Assembly: GCF_029867415.1 (NCBI RefSeq)
Contig: NW_026705404.1
Span: 124,001 to 188,000, forward strand
Length of the DNA: 64,000 nt
Direction of reading: 5' to 3'
Origin: Vicia villosa
Lineage: Eukaryota > Streptophyta > Magnoliopsida > Fabales > Fabaceae
The notes beneath the pieces are model-generated. The model saw nothing but the letters and a program-made list of their open reading frames with translations, was not told the origin of the DNA and did no database searches. Shown here in pieces: positions 37,596-48,306 of this stretch (positions are counted from its first letter, which is position 1; each line of letters begins with the position of its first letter). The position numbers and the translations under genes were made by a program.

Positions 37596-38803
37596 TGTTA
37601 GAACAAGATTTGTTCTGATCAATTATCTTAGTTTTGATGATAACAATAATATGAATTTTGCTTAAGATAATATGGTACTCTAATCCAATGCAATTTCCCT
37701 TTCAGGAAATATATAAAGAGTACGCATAATTCAGCGCTCAGAAGCTTTGTCTCAAGGGTTCAACATGCAACATCAGAACATGGTCTGGCAAGACATCAGA
37801 AGATGGTCGAAGCAGAATCAGAACATGGGTCTATGGAAGCATCAGAAGAACATGAGATCAGAAGCACTGAAGCTCAGAAGATGGTATCACGCTCAGAAGC
37901 ACTTCAAGGTCAGAAGATCAGAAGATGCTATGCACCAAGCTGTTTGACTCTGATGATATTCAAACGTTGTATTCACAAACATCAGATCAGAAGGAAGTAC
38001 AAGTGGCAAGCTACGCTGACTGACAAAAGGAACGTTAAAAGCTATTAAAGGCTACGTCAGTAGACACAGCGTGAACAAGGCTCGAGGTAGTTGACAAAAG
38101 CGTATAACATTAAATGCGATGTTGTACGGAACACGCAAAGCATTAAATGCATTCAACGGTCATCTTCTCCAACGCCTATAAATATGAAGTTCTGATGAGA
38201 AGCAAGGTTAACAATTCTGAACAAAACAACGCTTATAAAACTTGCTGAAACGCTGTTCAAATCAAAACTCAGAATCTTCATCTTCATCAAAGCTCACTAC
38301 ATTGCTGTTGTAATATTTTAGTGAGATTAAGCTTAAACGTTAAGAGAAATATCACAGTTGTGATTATCGCTTTTAAGAAGCATTTGTAAACTCTTAGAAT
38401 TGATTACATTAAGTTGTAAGAAACTAGAGTGATCGTGTTGATCAGAATACTCTAGGAAGTCTTAGGAGTGAACTAAGCAGATTGTAACTAGAGTGATCGT
38501 GTTGATCAGTAGACTCTAGAAAAGTCTTAGAGGGTATCTAAGCAGTTGTTCCTGGAGTGATCAGTGTGTGATCAGAAGACTCTGGAAGACTTAGTTGCGG
38601 ACTAAGTGGAAAACCATTGTAATCCGTGCGATTAGTGGATTAAATCCTCAGTTGAGGTAAATCATCTCTGCGGGGGTGGACTGGAGTAGTTTAGTTAACA
38701 ACGAACCAGGATAAAAATAACTGTGCAATTTATTTTTATCTGTCAAGTTTTTAAAGCTACACTTATTCAAACCCCCCCTTTCTAAGTGTTTTTCTATCCT
38801 TCA
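37596..38803 (+). repeat. 5' LTR of the SIRE-type copia
   Basis: 1208 bp, TGTTAGAACAAG...ATCCTTCA. TATAAATA at 38177-38184 is the likely promoter. Differences from the 3' LTR seen by eye lie near 37755, 38067, 38126 and 38307. Short ORFs at 37747 and 37803 are repeated in the other LTR and are not genes. Confidence 0.95.
38177..38184 (+). promoter_or_regulatory. TATA box of the SIRE-type 5' LTR
   Basis: TATAAATA preceded by CGCC, in the middle of the LTR; also present in the 3' LTR at 46568-46575. Confidence 0.6.
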
Positions 38804-38805
38804 AT

Positions 38806-38817
38806 TGGCATCAGAGC
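38806..38817 (+). other. Primer-binding site of the SIRE-type copia
   Basis: TGGCATCAGAGC, two bases after the LTR end. It differs by one base from TGGTATCAGAGC, the usual initiator tRNA-Met site of plant copia elements. Confidence 0.8.
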
Positions 38818-38889
38818 GCCGGTTCTAAGGTGCAAGCACTTAACCGTGTTTAGAAAAGATTCAGGAAGAGAAAAACGCTTCAGTAAAAG

Positions 38890-40809
38890 ATGGTTGATGA
38901 AAGTGAAAAGTCTACACCTTCACCTGCATCTACATCTGGCTCTGCTGAGCAATACAACGGTAACAATGGTTATACTAGACCGCCGGTATTTGATGGTGAA
39001 AACTTTGAATACTGGAAAGATAAACTGGAAAGTTACTTTCTGGGTCTAGATGGTGATCTATGGGATCTTCTGATGGATGGTTACAAACATCCTGTAAATG
39101 CCAGAGGCGTAAAGCTGACAAGGCAAGAAATGGATGATGATCAGAAAAAGCTTTTCAGGAATCATCATAAATGCAGAACTGTTTTGCTGAATGCTATCTC
39201 TCATGCTGAGTATGAGAAGATATCTAACAGGGAAACGACCTATGACATATATGAGTCCTTGAAAATGACTCATGAAGGAAACGCTCAAGTCAAGGAGACC
39301 AAAGCTCTAGCTTTAATCCAGAAGTATGAAGCCTTCAAGATGGAGGATGATGAAGACATTGAAAAGATGTTTTCAAGATTTCAAACTCTTACTGCTGGAT
39401 TGAGAGTTCTTGACAAGGGATACACCAAGGCTGATCACGTAAAGAAGATCATCAGAAGCTTACCCAGAAGATGGGGTCCTATGGTGACTGCATTCAAGAT
39501 TGCAAAGAATCTGAATGAAGTTTCTCTGGAAGAGCTTATCAGTGCCTTGAGGAGTCATGAAATAGAGCTGGACGCAAATGAGCCTCAAAAGAAAGGTAAG
39601 TCTATTGCATTAAAATCCAATATCAAGAAATGCACTAACGCTTTTCAGGCTAGAGAAGAAGATCCTGAAGAATCAGAATCTGAAGAAGAAGATGAACTGT
39701 CCTTAATCTCCAGAAGGCTAAATCAACTCTGGAAGACCAAGCAAAGGAAGTTCAGAGGCTTCAGAAGTTCAAAGAAATTTGAACGTGGAGAATCTTCTGA
39801 TGACAGAAGATTTGACAAGAAGAAGGTCATGTGCTATGAATGCAATGAGCCTGGACACTACAAGAATGAATGTCCAAATCTTCAGAAGGAAAATCCCAAG
39901 AAGAAGTTTCATAAGAAGAAAAGTCTTATGGCAACCTGGGATGAGTCAGAAGATGATTCTGAAGACGAGCAGGCCAACTGTGCGCTGATGGCGACAGAAG
40001 ATGACGGATCAGAATCTACATCAGAATCAGATTCTGAAGAGGTATTTTCTGAACTTAATAGAGATGAGTTAGTTTCCGGTCTAACTGAACTACTGGAACT
40101 CAAGTCTCAGATTAGTCTCAAATACAAAAAGCTGAAAAAGCAATTTGAATTTGAAACAAAGAAGCTTGAGTTGGAAAATTCTGAATTAAAAGAAAAACTT
40201 TTAAAATTATCCAATAATGTTGGATCTCCTTCTGATTCAGAAAAATCCACTCCTAGTCTAAACCATATTCTGAAAGAATATGATTTAAGTTTCAGGAAGT
40301 TCTTATCTAGAAGTATTGGCAGAAGTCAGCTAGCTTCTATGATATATGCTGTGTCTGGAAACAAAAGAGTAGGCATTGGTTTTGAGGGTGAAACCCCATA
40401 CAAACTTGAACCTGTTGATGAAATGAAAATCACATACAAGCCATTGTATGATCAGTTCAAGTATGGCCACTCCCATGATATTAGGCACACTTCACATGCT
40501 CAAAGTTTTCATATAACACACACCAAAAAGCATGTGACACAACCTAGGAAATATCATGAAACTCACATTAAAAATTATCATGCTGTTCCTCCTATTGCTT
40601 ACAATGTTAAACCCAAGTTCAATCAGAACTTGAGAAAATCTAACAAGAAAGGACCCAAGAAAATGTGGGTACCTAAGGATAAGATTATTCCTATTGCAGA
40701 TATCCTTGACTGCAAAAAGGACAAAGCACAACATGTCATGGTACCTGGACTCTGGATGCTCGCGACACATGACAGGAAGAAGGTCTATGTTCCAAGACCT
40801 GGTGCTTAA
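38890..40809 (+). CDS. SIRE-type gag (capsid-nucleocapsid), frameshifted before protease
   Basis: Gag forms the virus-like particle and packages the element RNA. The frame starts at 38890 (MVDESEKSTPS), 73 bp after the PBS. It shows the UBN2-like capsid region (FDGENFEYWKDKLESYFLG at residues ~35-55, then MFSRFQTLTAGL), a CCHC zinc knuckle CYECNEPGHYKNEC (residues ~314-327), acidic Ser/Glu-rich linkers and a coiled-coil stretch (~395-440). The true protein should run straight into protease. Instead a +1 shift near 40715-40740 moves the protease into the next frame, and this frame ends 20 codons later at 40809. The tail after about residue 610 is therefore out-of-frame translation. Confidence 0.85.
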   Translation: MVDESEKSTPSPASTSGSAEQYNGNNGYTRPPVFDGENFEYWKDKLESYFLGLDGDLWDLLMDGYKHPVNARGVKLTRQEMDDDQKKLFRNHHKCRTVLLNAISHAEYEKISNRETTYDIYESLKMTHEGNAQVKETKALALIQKYEAFKMEDDEDIEKMFSRFQTLTAGLRVLDKGYTKADHVKKIIRSLPRRWGPMVTAFKIAKNLNEVSLEELISALRSHEIELDANEPQKKGKSIALKSNIKKCTNAFQAREEDPEESESEEEDELSLISRRLNQLWKTKQRKFRGFRSSKKFERGESSDDRRFDKKKVMCYECNEPGHYKNECPNLQKENPKKKFHKKKSLMATWDESEDDSEDEQANCALMATEDDGSESTSESDSEEVFSELNRDELVSGLTELLELKSQISLKYKKLKKQFEFETKKLELENSELKEKLLKLSNNVGSPSDSEKSTPSLNHILKEYDLSFRKFLSRSIGRSQLASMIYAVSGNKRVGIGFEGETPYKLEPVDEMKITYKPLYDQFKYGHSHDIRHTSHAQSFHITHTKKHVTQPRKYHETHIKNYHAVPPIAYNVKPKFNQNLRKSNKKGPKKMWVPKDKIIPIADILDCKKDKAQHVMVPGLWMLATHDRKKVYVPRPGA

Positions 40810-41083
40810 GTCTGGAGGAGAAGTCAAGTTTGGAGGAGATCAGAAGGGCAAGATAATTGGCTCTGGAACTATAAAGTCTGGTAACTCTCCTTCCATTTCT
40901 AATGTACTTCTTGTAGAAGGATTAACACATAACCTCTTATCTATCAGTCAATTAAGTTACAATGGTTATGATATAATCTTTAATCAAGAGTCTTGCAAGG
41001 CTGTAAATCAGAAGGATGGCTCAATCCTATTTACAGGCAAGAGGAAGAACACATTTATAAGACAGATCTGCAAGATCTTATGA
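40694..41083 (+). CDS. SIRE-type aspartic protease segment, in the +2 frame
   Basis: Carries the copia protease active-site block WYLDSGCSRHMTG (starting near 40743) and continues through ...LLSISQLSYNGYD, the pre-integrase region. Asp in DSG is the catalytic residue. It lies in a different frame from gag before it and from integrase after it. The family normally makes one continuous gag-pol, so the natural reading is two single-base indels, one at each end. The second lies near 41048-41056. Confidence 0.8.
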   Translation: MQISLTAKRTKHNMSWYLDSGCSRHMTGRRSMFQDLVLKSGGEVKFGGDQKGKIIGSGTIKSGNSPSISNVLLVEGLTHNLLSISQLSYNGYDIIFNQESCKAVNQKDGSILFTGKRKNTFIRQICKIL

Positions 41084-43827
41084 GTCAGAAGGTGACTTGT
41101 CTTATGTCTGTTTCTGAAGAGCAGTGGGTCTGGCACAGAAGATTAGGTCATGTTAGTTTGAGAAAGATTTCTCAGATTAACAAACTGGATCTGGTCAGAG
41201 GACTCCCTAATCTGAAATTCAAATCAGATGCTCTTTGTGAAGCATGTCAAAAGGGCAAGTTCTCCAAACCTGCATTCAAGTCCAAGAATGTTGTTTCTAC
41301 CTCAAGGCCATTAGAACTCTTGCACATTGATCTGTTTGGCCCAGTCAAAACAGCATCTGTCAGAGGGAAGAAATATGGATTAGTCATCGTAGATGATTAT
41401 AGCCGCTGGACATGGGTAAAATTCTTGAAACACAAGGATGAGACTCATTCAGTGTTCTTTGATTTCTGCATTCAGATTCAATCTGAAAAAGAGTGTAAAA
41501 TCATAAAGGTCAGAAGTGATCATGGTGGTGAATTTGAGAACAGATCCTTTGAAGAATTCTTCAAAGAAAATGGTATTGCCCATGATTTCTCTTGTCCTAG
41601 AACTCCACAGCAAAATGGGGTTGTAGAACGAAAGAATAGGACTCTGCAAGAAATGGCCAGAACCATGATCAATGAAACCAATATGGCTAAGCATTTCTGG
41701 GCAGAAGCAATAAACACTGCATGCTATATTCAGAATAGAATCTCTATCAGACCTATTCTAAATAAGACTCCCTATGAATTGTGGAAGAATAGAAAGCCCA
41801 ACATTTCATATTTCCATCCTTTTGGATGTGTATGCTTTATTCTGAACACTAAAGATCATCTTGGTAAGTTTGATTCCAAAGCTCAAAAATGTTTCCTTCT
41901 TGGATATTCTGAACGCTCAAAAGGCTACAGAGTATACAATACTGAAACATTGATTGTAGAAGAATCAATCAATATCAGGTTTGATGATAAGCTTGGTTCT
42001 GAAAAACCAAAGCAGTTTGATAATTTTGCAGATTGTGATATTGATATATCAGAAGTTGTTGAGCCAAGAAGCAACGCATCAGAAGCAGAGCTTCTCAGAA
42101 GCAAAGAATCTGAAGATCAAGTATCAGCTTCTCTGGAGGATCTAAGCATTTCTGAAGAACCATCTGTCAGAAGATCATCCAGACTCATCTCTGGTCATTC
42201 AGAAGATGTCATTCTTGGAAAGAAGGATGATCCAATCAGAACAAGAGCATTCCTTAAGAACAATGCAGACTGTCAATTAGGTCTTGTATCTTTGATCGAG
42301 CCAACTTCTGTTGATCATGCTCTAGAAGATCCAGACTGGATAATTGCTATGCAAGAAGAACTGAATCAGTTTACAAGGAATGATGTTTGGGATCTTGTTC
42401 CTAGACCAGATGGATTCAATATAATTGGTACAAAATGGGTCTTCAGAAACAAGCTCAGTGAGAAAGGTGAAGTGGTAAGGAACAAAGCCAGACTGGTGGC
42501 TCAGGGTTATAGTCAGCAAGAAGGGATTGATTATACAGAAACCTTTGCACCAGTGGCCAGGTTAGAATCTATTCGTCTATTAATTTCATTTGCCACTCAA
42601 CATAACATCACTCTTTATCAGATGGATGTCAAGAGTGCCTTCTTAAATGGTTATATAGATGAAGAAGTTTATGTCCATCAACCTCCTGGTTTTGAAGACT
42701 CTATGTCTCCTAATCATGTTTTTAAACTTAAGAAATCATTGTATGGATTGAAACAGGCTCCCAGAGCTTGGTATGAACGCTTAAGTTCTTTCCTTCTGGA
42801 TAATGGTTTCACTAGAGGAAAAGTGGACACTACTCTCTTTTGTAAAACCTTTAAAAGGGATATTTTAATTTGTCAAATATATGTAGATGATATTATTTTT
42901 GGAACATCTAATGCTACACTTGGAAAGGAGTTTGCTAAGTCTATGCAGGCTGAGTTTGAAATGAGCATGATGGGAGAACTCAAGTATTTCCTTGGAATAC
43001 AAATAAATCAAACATCAGAAGGAACGTATGTTCATCAAACCAAGTATGTGAAGGAACTTCTGAAGAAGTTTAATCTTCTAGACTGCAAAGAAGCCAAAAC
43101 TCCTATGCATCCAACATGCATCCTAGGTAAGGATGAGGTAAGTAAGAAGGTAGATCAGAAGTTATACAGAGGTATGATTGGATCTCTTCTATATCTGACT
43201 GCTTCTAGACCTGACATTCTGTTCAGTGTTTGTTTGTGTGCTAGATTCCAATCAGATCCTAGAGAATCTCATTTAACTGCTGTTAAGAGAATTCTAAGGT
43301 ATCTGAAAGGTACTACTAATGTTGGCTTAGTTTACAGAAAATCTAAAGAATACAACTTAGTAGGATTCTGCGATGCTGATTATGCTGGAGACAGAATTGA
43401 AAGAAAAAGTACTTCAGGAAGTTGCCAGTTTCTTGGAAGTCATTTGATCTCTTGGTATAACAAGAAGCAAGCAACTATTGCTCTATCAACAACAGAAGCA
43501 GAATATGTCGCTGCTGCTGGTTGTAGTACACAGATGCTCTGGATGAAGAGTCAGTTAGAAGATTATCAGATATTTGAGAGTAACATTCCTATATTCTGTG
43601 ATAATACTTCTGCTATATGTTTATCTAAGAATCCTATTCTTCATTCAAAAGCTAAACATATTGAGATTAAACATCATTTCATAAGGGACTATGTTCAGAA
43701 GGGTGTTATATCTTTAAACTTTGTTGATACAGACCATCAATGGGCTGATATCTTTACAAAACCCCTGGCTGAAGATAGGTTTAAGTTCCTTCTGAAGAAC
43801 ATCAGTATGGATTTATGCCCAGAATGA
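40993..43827 (+). CDS. SIRE-type integrase, reverse transcriptase and RNase H
   Basis: After about 20 out-of-frame residues the true coding resumes near 41056. Integrase has its zinc region (WHRRLGHV at ~41131, CEACQKGK) and catalytic core (D in IDLFGP, D in VRSDHGGEFEN at ~41510, E in QNGVVERKNRT). RT shows YQMDVKSAFLNG and the catalytic YVDD at 42880-42891. RNase H shows DADYAGD, TTEAEYVAA, and DNTSAICLSKNP. All key residues are present, so apart from the frameshifts the enzymes look competent. Together they copy the RNA to DNA and insert it in the nucleus. Confidence 0.9.
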   Translation: MQGCKSEGWLNPIYRQEEEHIYKTDLQDLMSQKVTCLMSVSEEQWVWHRRLGHVSLRKISQINKLDLVRGLPNLKFKSDALCEACQKGKFSKPAFKSKNVVSTSRPLELLHIDLFGPVKTASVRGKKYGLVIVDDYSRWTWVKFLKHKDETHSVFFDFCIQIQSEKECKIIKVRSDHGGEFENRSFEEFFKENGIAHDFSCPRTPQQNGVVERKNRTLQEMARTMINETNMAKHFWAEAINTACYIQNRISIRPILNKTPYELWKNRKPNISYFHPFGCVCFILNTKDHLGKFDSKAQKCFLLGYSERSKGYRVYNTETLIVEESINIRFDDKLGSEKPKQFDNFADCDIDISEVVEPRSNASEAELLRSKESEDQVSASLEDLSISEEPSVRRSSRLISGHSEDVILGKKDDPIRTRAFLKNNADCQLGLVSLIEPTSVDHALEDPDWIIAMQEELNQFTRNDVWDLVPRPDGFNIIGTKWVFRNKLSEKGEVVRNKARLVAQGYSQQEGIDYTETFAPVARLESIRLLISFATQHNITLYQMDVKSAFLNGYIDEEVYVHQPPGFEDSMSPNHVFKLKKSLYGLKQAPRAWYERLSSFLLDNGFTRGKVDTTLFCKTFKRDILICQIYVDDIIFGTSNATLGKEFAKSMQAEFEMSMMGELKYFLGIQINQTSEGTYVHQTKYVKELLKKFNLLDCKEAKTPMHPTCILGKDEVSKKVDQKLYRGMIGSLLYLTASRPDILFSVCLCARFQSDPRESHLTAVKRILRYLKGTTNVGLVYRKSKEYNLVGFCDADYAGDRIERKSTSGSCQFLGSHLISWYNKKQATIALSTTEAEYVAAAGCSTQMLWMKSQLEDYQIFESNIPIFCDNTSAICLSKNPILHSKAKHIEIKHHFIRDYVQKGVISLNFVDTDHQWADIFTKPLAEDRFKFLLKNISMDLCPE

Positions 43828-45971
43828 GAAGATGAGAAGTTCTTATGTATGAGTAACTTCTGAACTGAAAATGGATTATTTTTTATATATCAGAAGTTCT
43901 GATTAAAATCTTTTAGAAATTATGATTCGGTTATTACTAACGTTTCATTGTCTAAGTTGATTCAGAACCTCTTTTAAAGCAAAACAGCTGTTACGTTTTA
44001 TCTCGGGATGGTAAACCTGTCGTTACTATTCATGGATAAGCGTGCGTGCAGTTGAAGGGACACCGACCATAGGTAACTGTGCTAGTCACCTCATTTGTCT
44101 TTATTATCTCTCCTCACGTCACGTAACATTAAATGCTTTTCATCATTCGTTTCATTTTATTTTCCTTTTAAATACTCTTCAAACTCTTCTCTTTCCCTCT
44201 CATCTCTCTCTATCTCTTTGCATTCCTCATCAAGTTTTTCTCTCTCTTTTTTTTCGTCTCTTGCTCAAACAATTTTTAAAAAAAAAAAAAATAATAATCC
44301 TAGCTCAAACCTAGCGTTCACCCTAAGCCTGTTGAAGATCTATGACTCAAAGGCGACAGATCTCTGCATATCTCGGGATGGCTCTCCTAATACCTCTCAA
44401 GTCAGACCTCTTCTTTGATGTTGTTATCAACTTTCACCCAAAGACAGAAGACTTTCTTGAGTTATGGGAGGAGGTTAAGAATGATATTCTTGACTTCTAT
44501 GTTGAGGGAAAGCCCCGTTTGCAACATTAGCTCTCTGTCTGTGAACTGTCCCTCTCTTCCTCTTTGGTCTCTGGGATCTCTCCTACAGTGGAGGTTCCAG
44601 TCTGGAAGACAAGAAGTCCTTAGGGATTCTTGATGGGTTGACACAGAGTGTGTCTTGCTAGGGTTTTGTTTTTATTTTTTGTAGTGATTTCCTCTTTGGA
44701 AATTCTTTTTTGTATTTGCTAGGAATGTTTCTCATCTTGTTAAACATAGGAACCTTTTGTAATATCTTTTGATTATCAATGAAAAGTTTCTTTGCTTTTA
44801 CATTCCAGTGATTTTATTTGTTGTTTTATGCATCTGAATCTTTTGAAATATTCTTTTTGATGTTATGACAAAAAGGGGGAGAAGATAAATGATAAATGAT
44901 TTGATTAATCTATCAGTTGCTGGGTAAAGCTCCCACACATTCACTAACAAGAACTGCAAGTTCTACATGGTTTAAGTGTTTTGCAGGTATAAAGAAGTGA
45001 AGAGAATCTTCAAAGCAAAAAGCAAACACAGAAGCAAAACCATGGAAACTGAAGCAAGCTGAGTGCTGTCAAGCTTCAGAAATCAGAAGCAAGAAAGAAG
45101 AATGAATCAGAAGCACTGGAAATAGAATTTGATCCATATTTGTCTATTTGATCTGACAAAATTCTATTTGCTCTGATACATATAATGTTATGGCTCTGAT
45201 ACATTATTTGCTCTGATACATATAATGTTATGGCTCTGATACATATAATGTGTTCTAACATACATTTTATGTTCTAACTCGTTCATGCTGACTTTTGTCG
45301 TTTAGTTTTTGTTCTGTAACATTTCAGGATGTAGAGATGCTTAGATGATGCTCTGGTACATTCAACAATGTTCTGATACAAATCTAGCATGAAGTGATGT
45401 TGGTAGAAATTCAAAGCTCTGAAGCTATCCGAGGGAAGCAGAAATCAGAAGCTGCGAATGTTCTAAAGATCCAGAAAACTCAAGTTCTGAAGCTGTCCTG
45501 AATGGAAGCAGAAATCAGAAGCTGTGAATGTTCAGAAGATCAAAGAAATTCAAGTTCTGAAGCTGTCCTGAATGGAAGCAGAAATCAGAAGCTGTGAATG
45601 TTCAGAAGATCAAAGAAGTTCAAGTTCTGAAGCTGTCCTAGATGGAAGCAGGAATCAGAAGCTGTGAGTGTTCTAAGGATCTAAGGAAATTCTAGTTCTG
45701 AAGCTGTCCTATGGAAGCAGAAGTCAGAAGCTATGAATTCTCTGAAGACAAGAAGCTTATATGATCGTCTCTACCGAAATAATCAGGGAAGTCTTTTATT
45801 AAAGTTCTTCGAGTATTTATTTCAGGGGGAGATTATTTATCTCAGGGGGAGATTGTTAATCTCAGGGGGAGACATATTCATATGCTTATGCTATAGCTGT
45901 GTAATTTGTCTTTTGCCGTCTATTCTTTCTGATCGCAAATTCATATCATTTATATATGTTTTTGTCATCAT
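43828..45971 (+). other. Long 3' region of the SIRE-type copia, no env-like ORF
   Basis: 2.1 kb between the RNase H stop and the polypurine tract. SIRE elements often carry an env-like ORF here; the longest frames in this copy are only about 60-110 codons (44042-44530) and have no membrane or coiled-coil plan I can support. The region contains CTCTGATACATATAATG repeats (45170-45250), a 70-bp tandem array (45410-45740) and repeated purine tracts (45821-45870). Confidence 0.7.
45410..45740 (+). repeat. Tandem array, ~70 bp unit, five copies
   Basis: Units begin GTTCTGAAGCTGTCC at 45484, 45554, 45624 and 45695, with a diverged first unit at about 45411. Each contains AGCAGAAATCAGAAGCTG. It lies in the 3' untranslated part of the copia element. 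Confidence 0.9.
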
Positions 45972-45985
45972 CAAAAAGGGGGAGA
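45972..45985 (+). other. Polypurine tract of the SIRE-type copia
   Basis: CAAAAAGGGGGAGA directly before the 3' LTR TG. Three extra CAGGGGGAGA copies lie at 45823, 45843 and 45863. Confidence 0.85.
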
Positions 45986-45986
45986 T

Positions 45987-47194
45987 TGTTAGAACAAGAT
46001 TTGTTCTGATCAATTATCTTAGTTTTGATGATAACAATAATATGAATTTTGCTTAAGATAATATGGTACTCTAATCCAATGCAATTTCCCTTTCAGGAAA
46101 TATATAAAGAGTACGCATAATTCAGCGCTCAGAAGCTTTGTCTCAAGGGTTCAGCATGCAACATCAGAACATGGTCTGGCAAGACATCAGAAGATGGTCG
46201 AAGCAGAATCAGAACATGGGTCTATGGAAGCATCAGAAGAACATGAGATCAGAAGCACTGAAGCTCAGAAGATGGTATCACGCTCAGAAGCACTTCAAGG
46301 TCAGAAGATCAGAAGATGCTATGCACCAAGCTGTTTGACTCTGATGATATTCAAACGTTGTATTCACAAACATCAGATCAGAAGGAAGTACAAGTGGCAA
46401 GCTACGCTGACTGACAAAAGGAACGTTAAAAGCTATTAAAGGCTACGTCAGTAGACACATCGTGAACAAGGCTCGAGGTAGTTGACAAAAGCGTATAACA
46501 TTAAATGCGATGCTGTACGGAACACGCAAAGCATTAAATGCATTCAACGGTCATCTTCTCCAACGCCTATAAATATGAAGTTCTGATGAGAAGCAAGGTT
46601 AACAATTCTGAACAAAACAACGCTTATAAAACTTGCTGAAACGCTGTTCAAATCAAAACTCAGAATCTTCATCTTCATCAAAGCTCACTACATTGCTATT
46701 GTAATATTTTAGTGAGATTAAGCTTAAACGTTAAGAGAAATATCACAGTTGTGATTATCGCTTTTAAGAAGCATTTGTAAACTCTTAGAATTGATTACAT
46801 TAAGTTGTAAGAAACTAGAGTGATCGTGTTGATCAGAATACTCTAGGAAGTCTTAGGAGTGAACTAAGCAGATTGTAACTAGAGTGATCGTGTTGATCAG
46901 TAGACTCTAGAAAAGTCTTAGAGGGTATCTAAGCAGTTGTTCCTGGAGTGATCAGTGTGTGATCAGAAGACTCTGGAAGACTTAGTTGCGGACTAAGTGG
47001 AAAACCATTGTAATCCGTGCGATTAGTGGATTAAATCCTCAGTTGAGGTAAATCATCTCTGCGGGGGTGGACTGGAGTAGTTTAGTTAACAACGAACCAG
47101 GATAAAAATAACTGTGCAATTTATTTTTATCTGTCAAGTTTTTAAAGCTACACTTATTCAAACCCCCCCTTTCTAAGTGTTTTTCTATCCTTCA
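45987..47194 (+). repeat. 3' LTR of the SIRE-type copia
   Basis: 1208 bp, the same length as the 5' LTR and nearly identical by eye, ending ATCCTTCA. It is followed by the target duplication ACTAT (47195-47199). Confidence 0.95.
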
Positions 47195-47199
47195 ACTAT

Positions 47200-48282
47200 A
47201 CCATGCCTCCCCTTGGGCTTTGTACAAACGAGTGTCCCTCCCATAGCCTCCTCTTGGGCTTACAATGCAAGGACCCTGGATTGTCCCTCCCATAGCCTCC
47301 TCTTGGGCTTACAATGCAAGGACCCTCGGATAGCCTCCTCTTGGGCTTCGTACAAGGACCCACGGGCTTCTTATAAGCATCCCCCAATATCCAAAACCAA
47401 ATACCCTAGGAGATTAGACATTTTTCATCTCTATGCTAGGAGTATCTCTTTTATATCATCACAAACAATCAATCAATCAAACTTTTTTGCCACAAGGCTG
47501 GCTAATCAATCAAACTGTTTTACCACCGTACTGGATGATTAATCAAAGTTTTTGTCACAAGGCTGACTTCATTGAAACTTTTGCCACGAGGCTGGCTGAT
47601 TAATCAAAACTTTTTGTCACAAGGCTGACTTCATTGAAAGTTTTTGCCACAAGGCTGGTTAAACAAACAAAAATCAAACAGATGTATGTGATGATATAGA
47701 TTAGATACATCTAGCATTTAGACGACATTTGTCTATTTTCCTTTGCTTCCACTAGCATAAGTGGGAACTACGATTGCTCTGACTTTCTCAACATCCCTTT
47801 GAGAATACGTAGGCACAAGGTCGATCCTTGGCGAGCAAAGCAAAACACAAAAAAAAAACCATTCAAACCTTAGCACCCGTAGACCCCGAGCTACAGATGC
47901 TCTGATTCCCTCTAAGGGATATGTATGCAGAGGATCGCGATGATCTTTGCGAGCATAATCAAACAAACACCTTAGGTCCCACCTATTTCATAAGAACCTC
48001 TCAATAATATGGAATGAAAAACAAAGCAAAGAAACCTATAGAGTACTATAGATACGTTGGGTGCTAATACCTTCCCTTCGTATAACCAACCCTCTTACCC
48101 AAAGATCTCTCCCCCCACTTTTAGGTTATTGCAGCTTTTTTCCTTTTCCTCCTTTGGAAATAATAAAAAGTTTGGTCGATACAAAAGAAAAATCATTTTT
48201 TATGAGCACTCGAGCCCAAAGAAGGCATCAGGTGTCTCATCCCACAAAAAAAGAGGAACAAAACGATTTTTCGCCCGCGACA
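47200..48282 (+). repeat. 5' LTR of the plus-strand Ogre element, right part (R/U5)
   Basis: Continues the LTR after the copia insertion and ends ...CGCCCGCGACA just before the PBS. It contains three copies of CATAGCCTCCTCTTGGGCTT (47240-47350) and five copies of a ~30-bp unit with CACAAGGCTG (47491-47657). Overlapping short ORFs at 48057-48453 run across the LTR/PBS junction and are not supported as genes. Confidence 0.8.
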
Positions 48283-48288
48283 GAAAAA

Positions 48289-48306
48289 TGGCGACTTCAC
48301 TGGGGA
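48289..48306 (+). other. Primer-binding site of the plus-strand Ogre
   Basis: TGGCGACTTCACTGGGGA, six bases after the LTR's terminal CA. It is nearly the same as the minus-strand Ogre-like PBS, which fits a shared tRNA-Arg primer. Confidence 0.8.

Larger units (their letters stand above)
37596..47194 (+). mobile_element. Full-length SIRE/Maximus-type Ty1-copia retrotransposon, 9.6 kb
   Basis: Complete element inserted in the Ogre LTR: two 1208-bp LTRs, PBS, gag, protease, integrase, RT, RNase H, a long 3' region and a polypurine tract, flanked by the 5-bp duplication ACTAT. By eye the LTRs differ at only about four positions, so the insertion is recent. Domain order (PR-INT-RT-RH), the long 2.1 kb 3' region and the GGGGGAGATTG tract before the LTR are typical of the SIRE lineage. 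Two single-base frameshifts interrupt the polyprotein. Confidence 0.92.

Noticed and set aside
44042..44644. Possible env-like ORF of the SIRE-type element
   Set aside because: Only overlapping short frames with low-complexity Ser/Phe/Leu stretches; no long ORF, signal peptide plus membrane anchor, or coiled coil.
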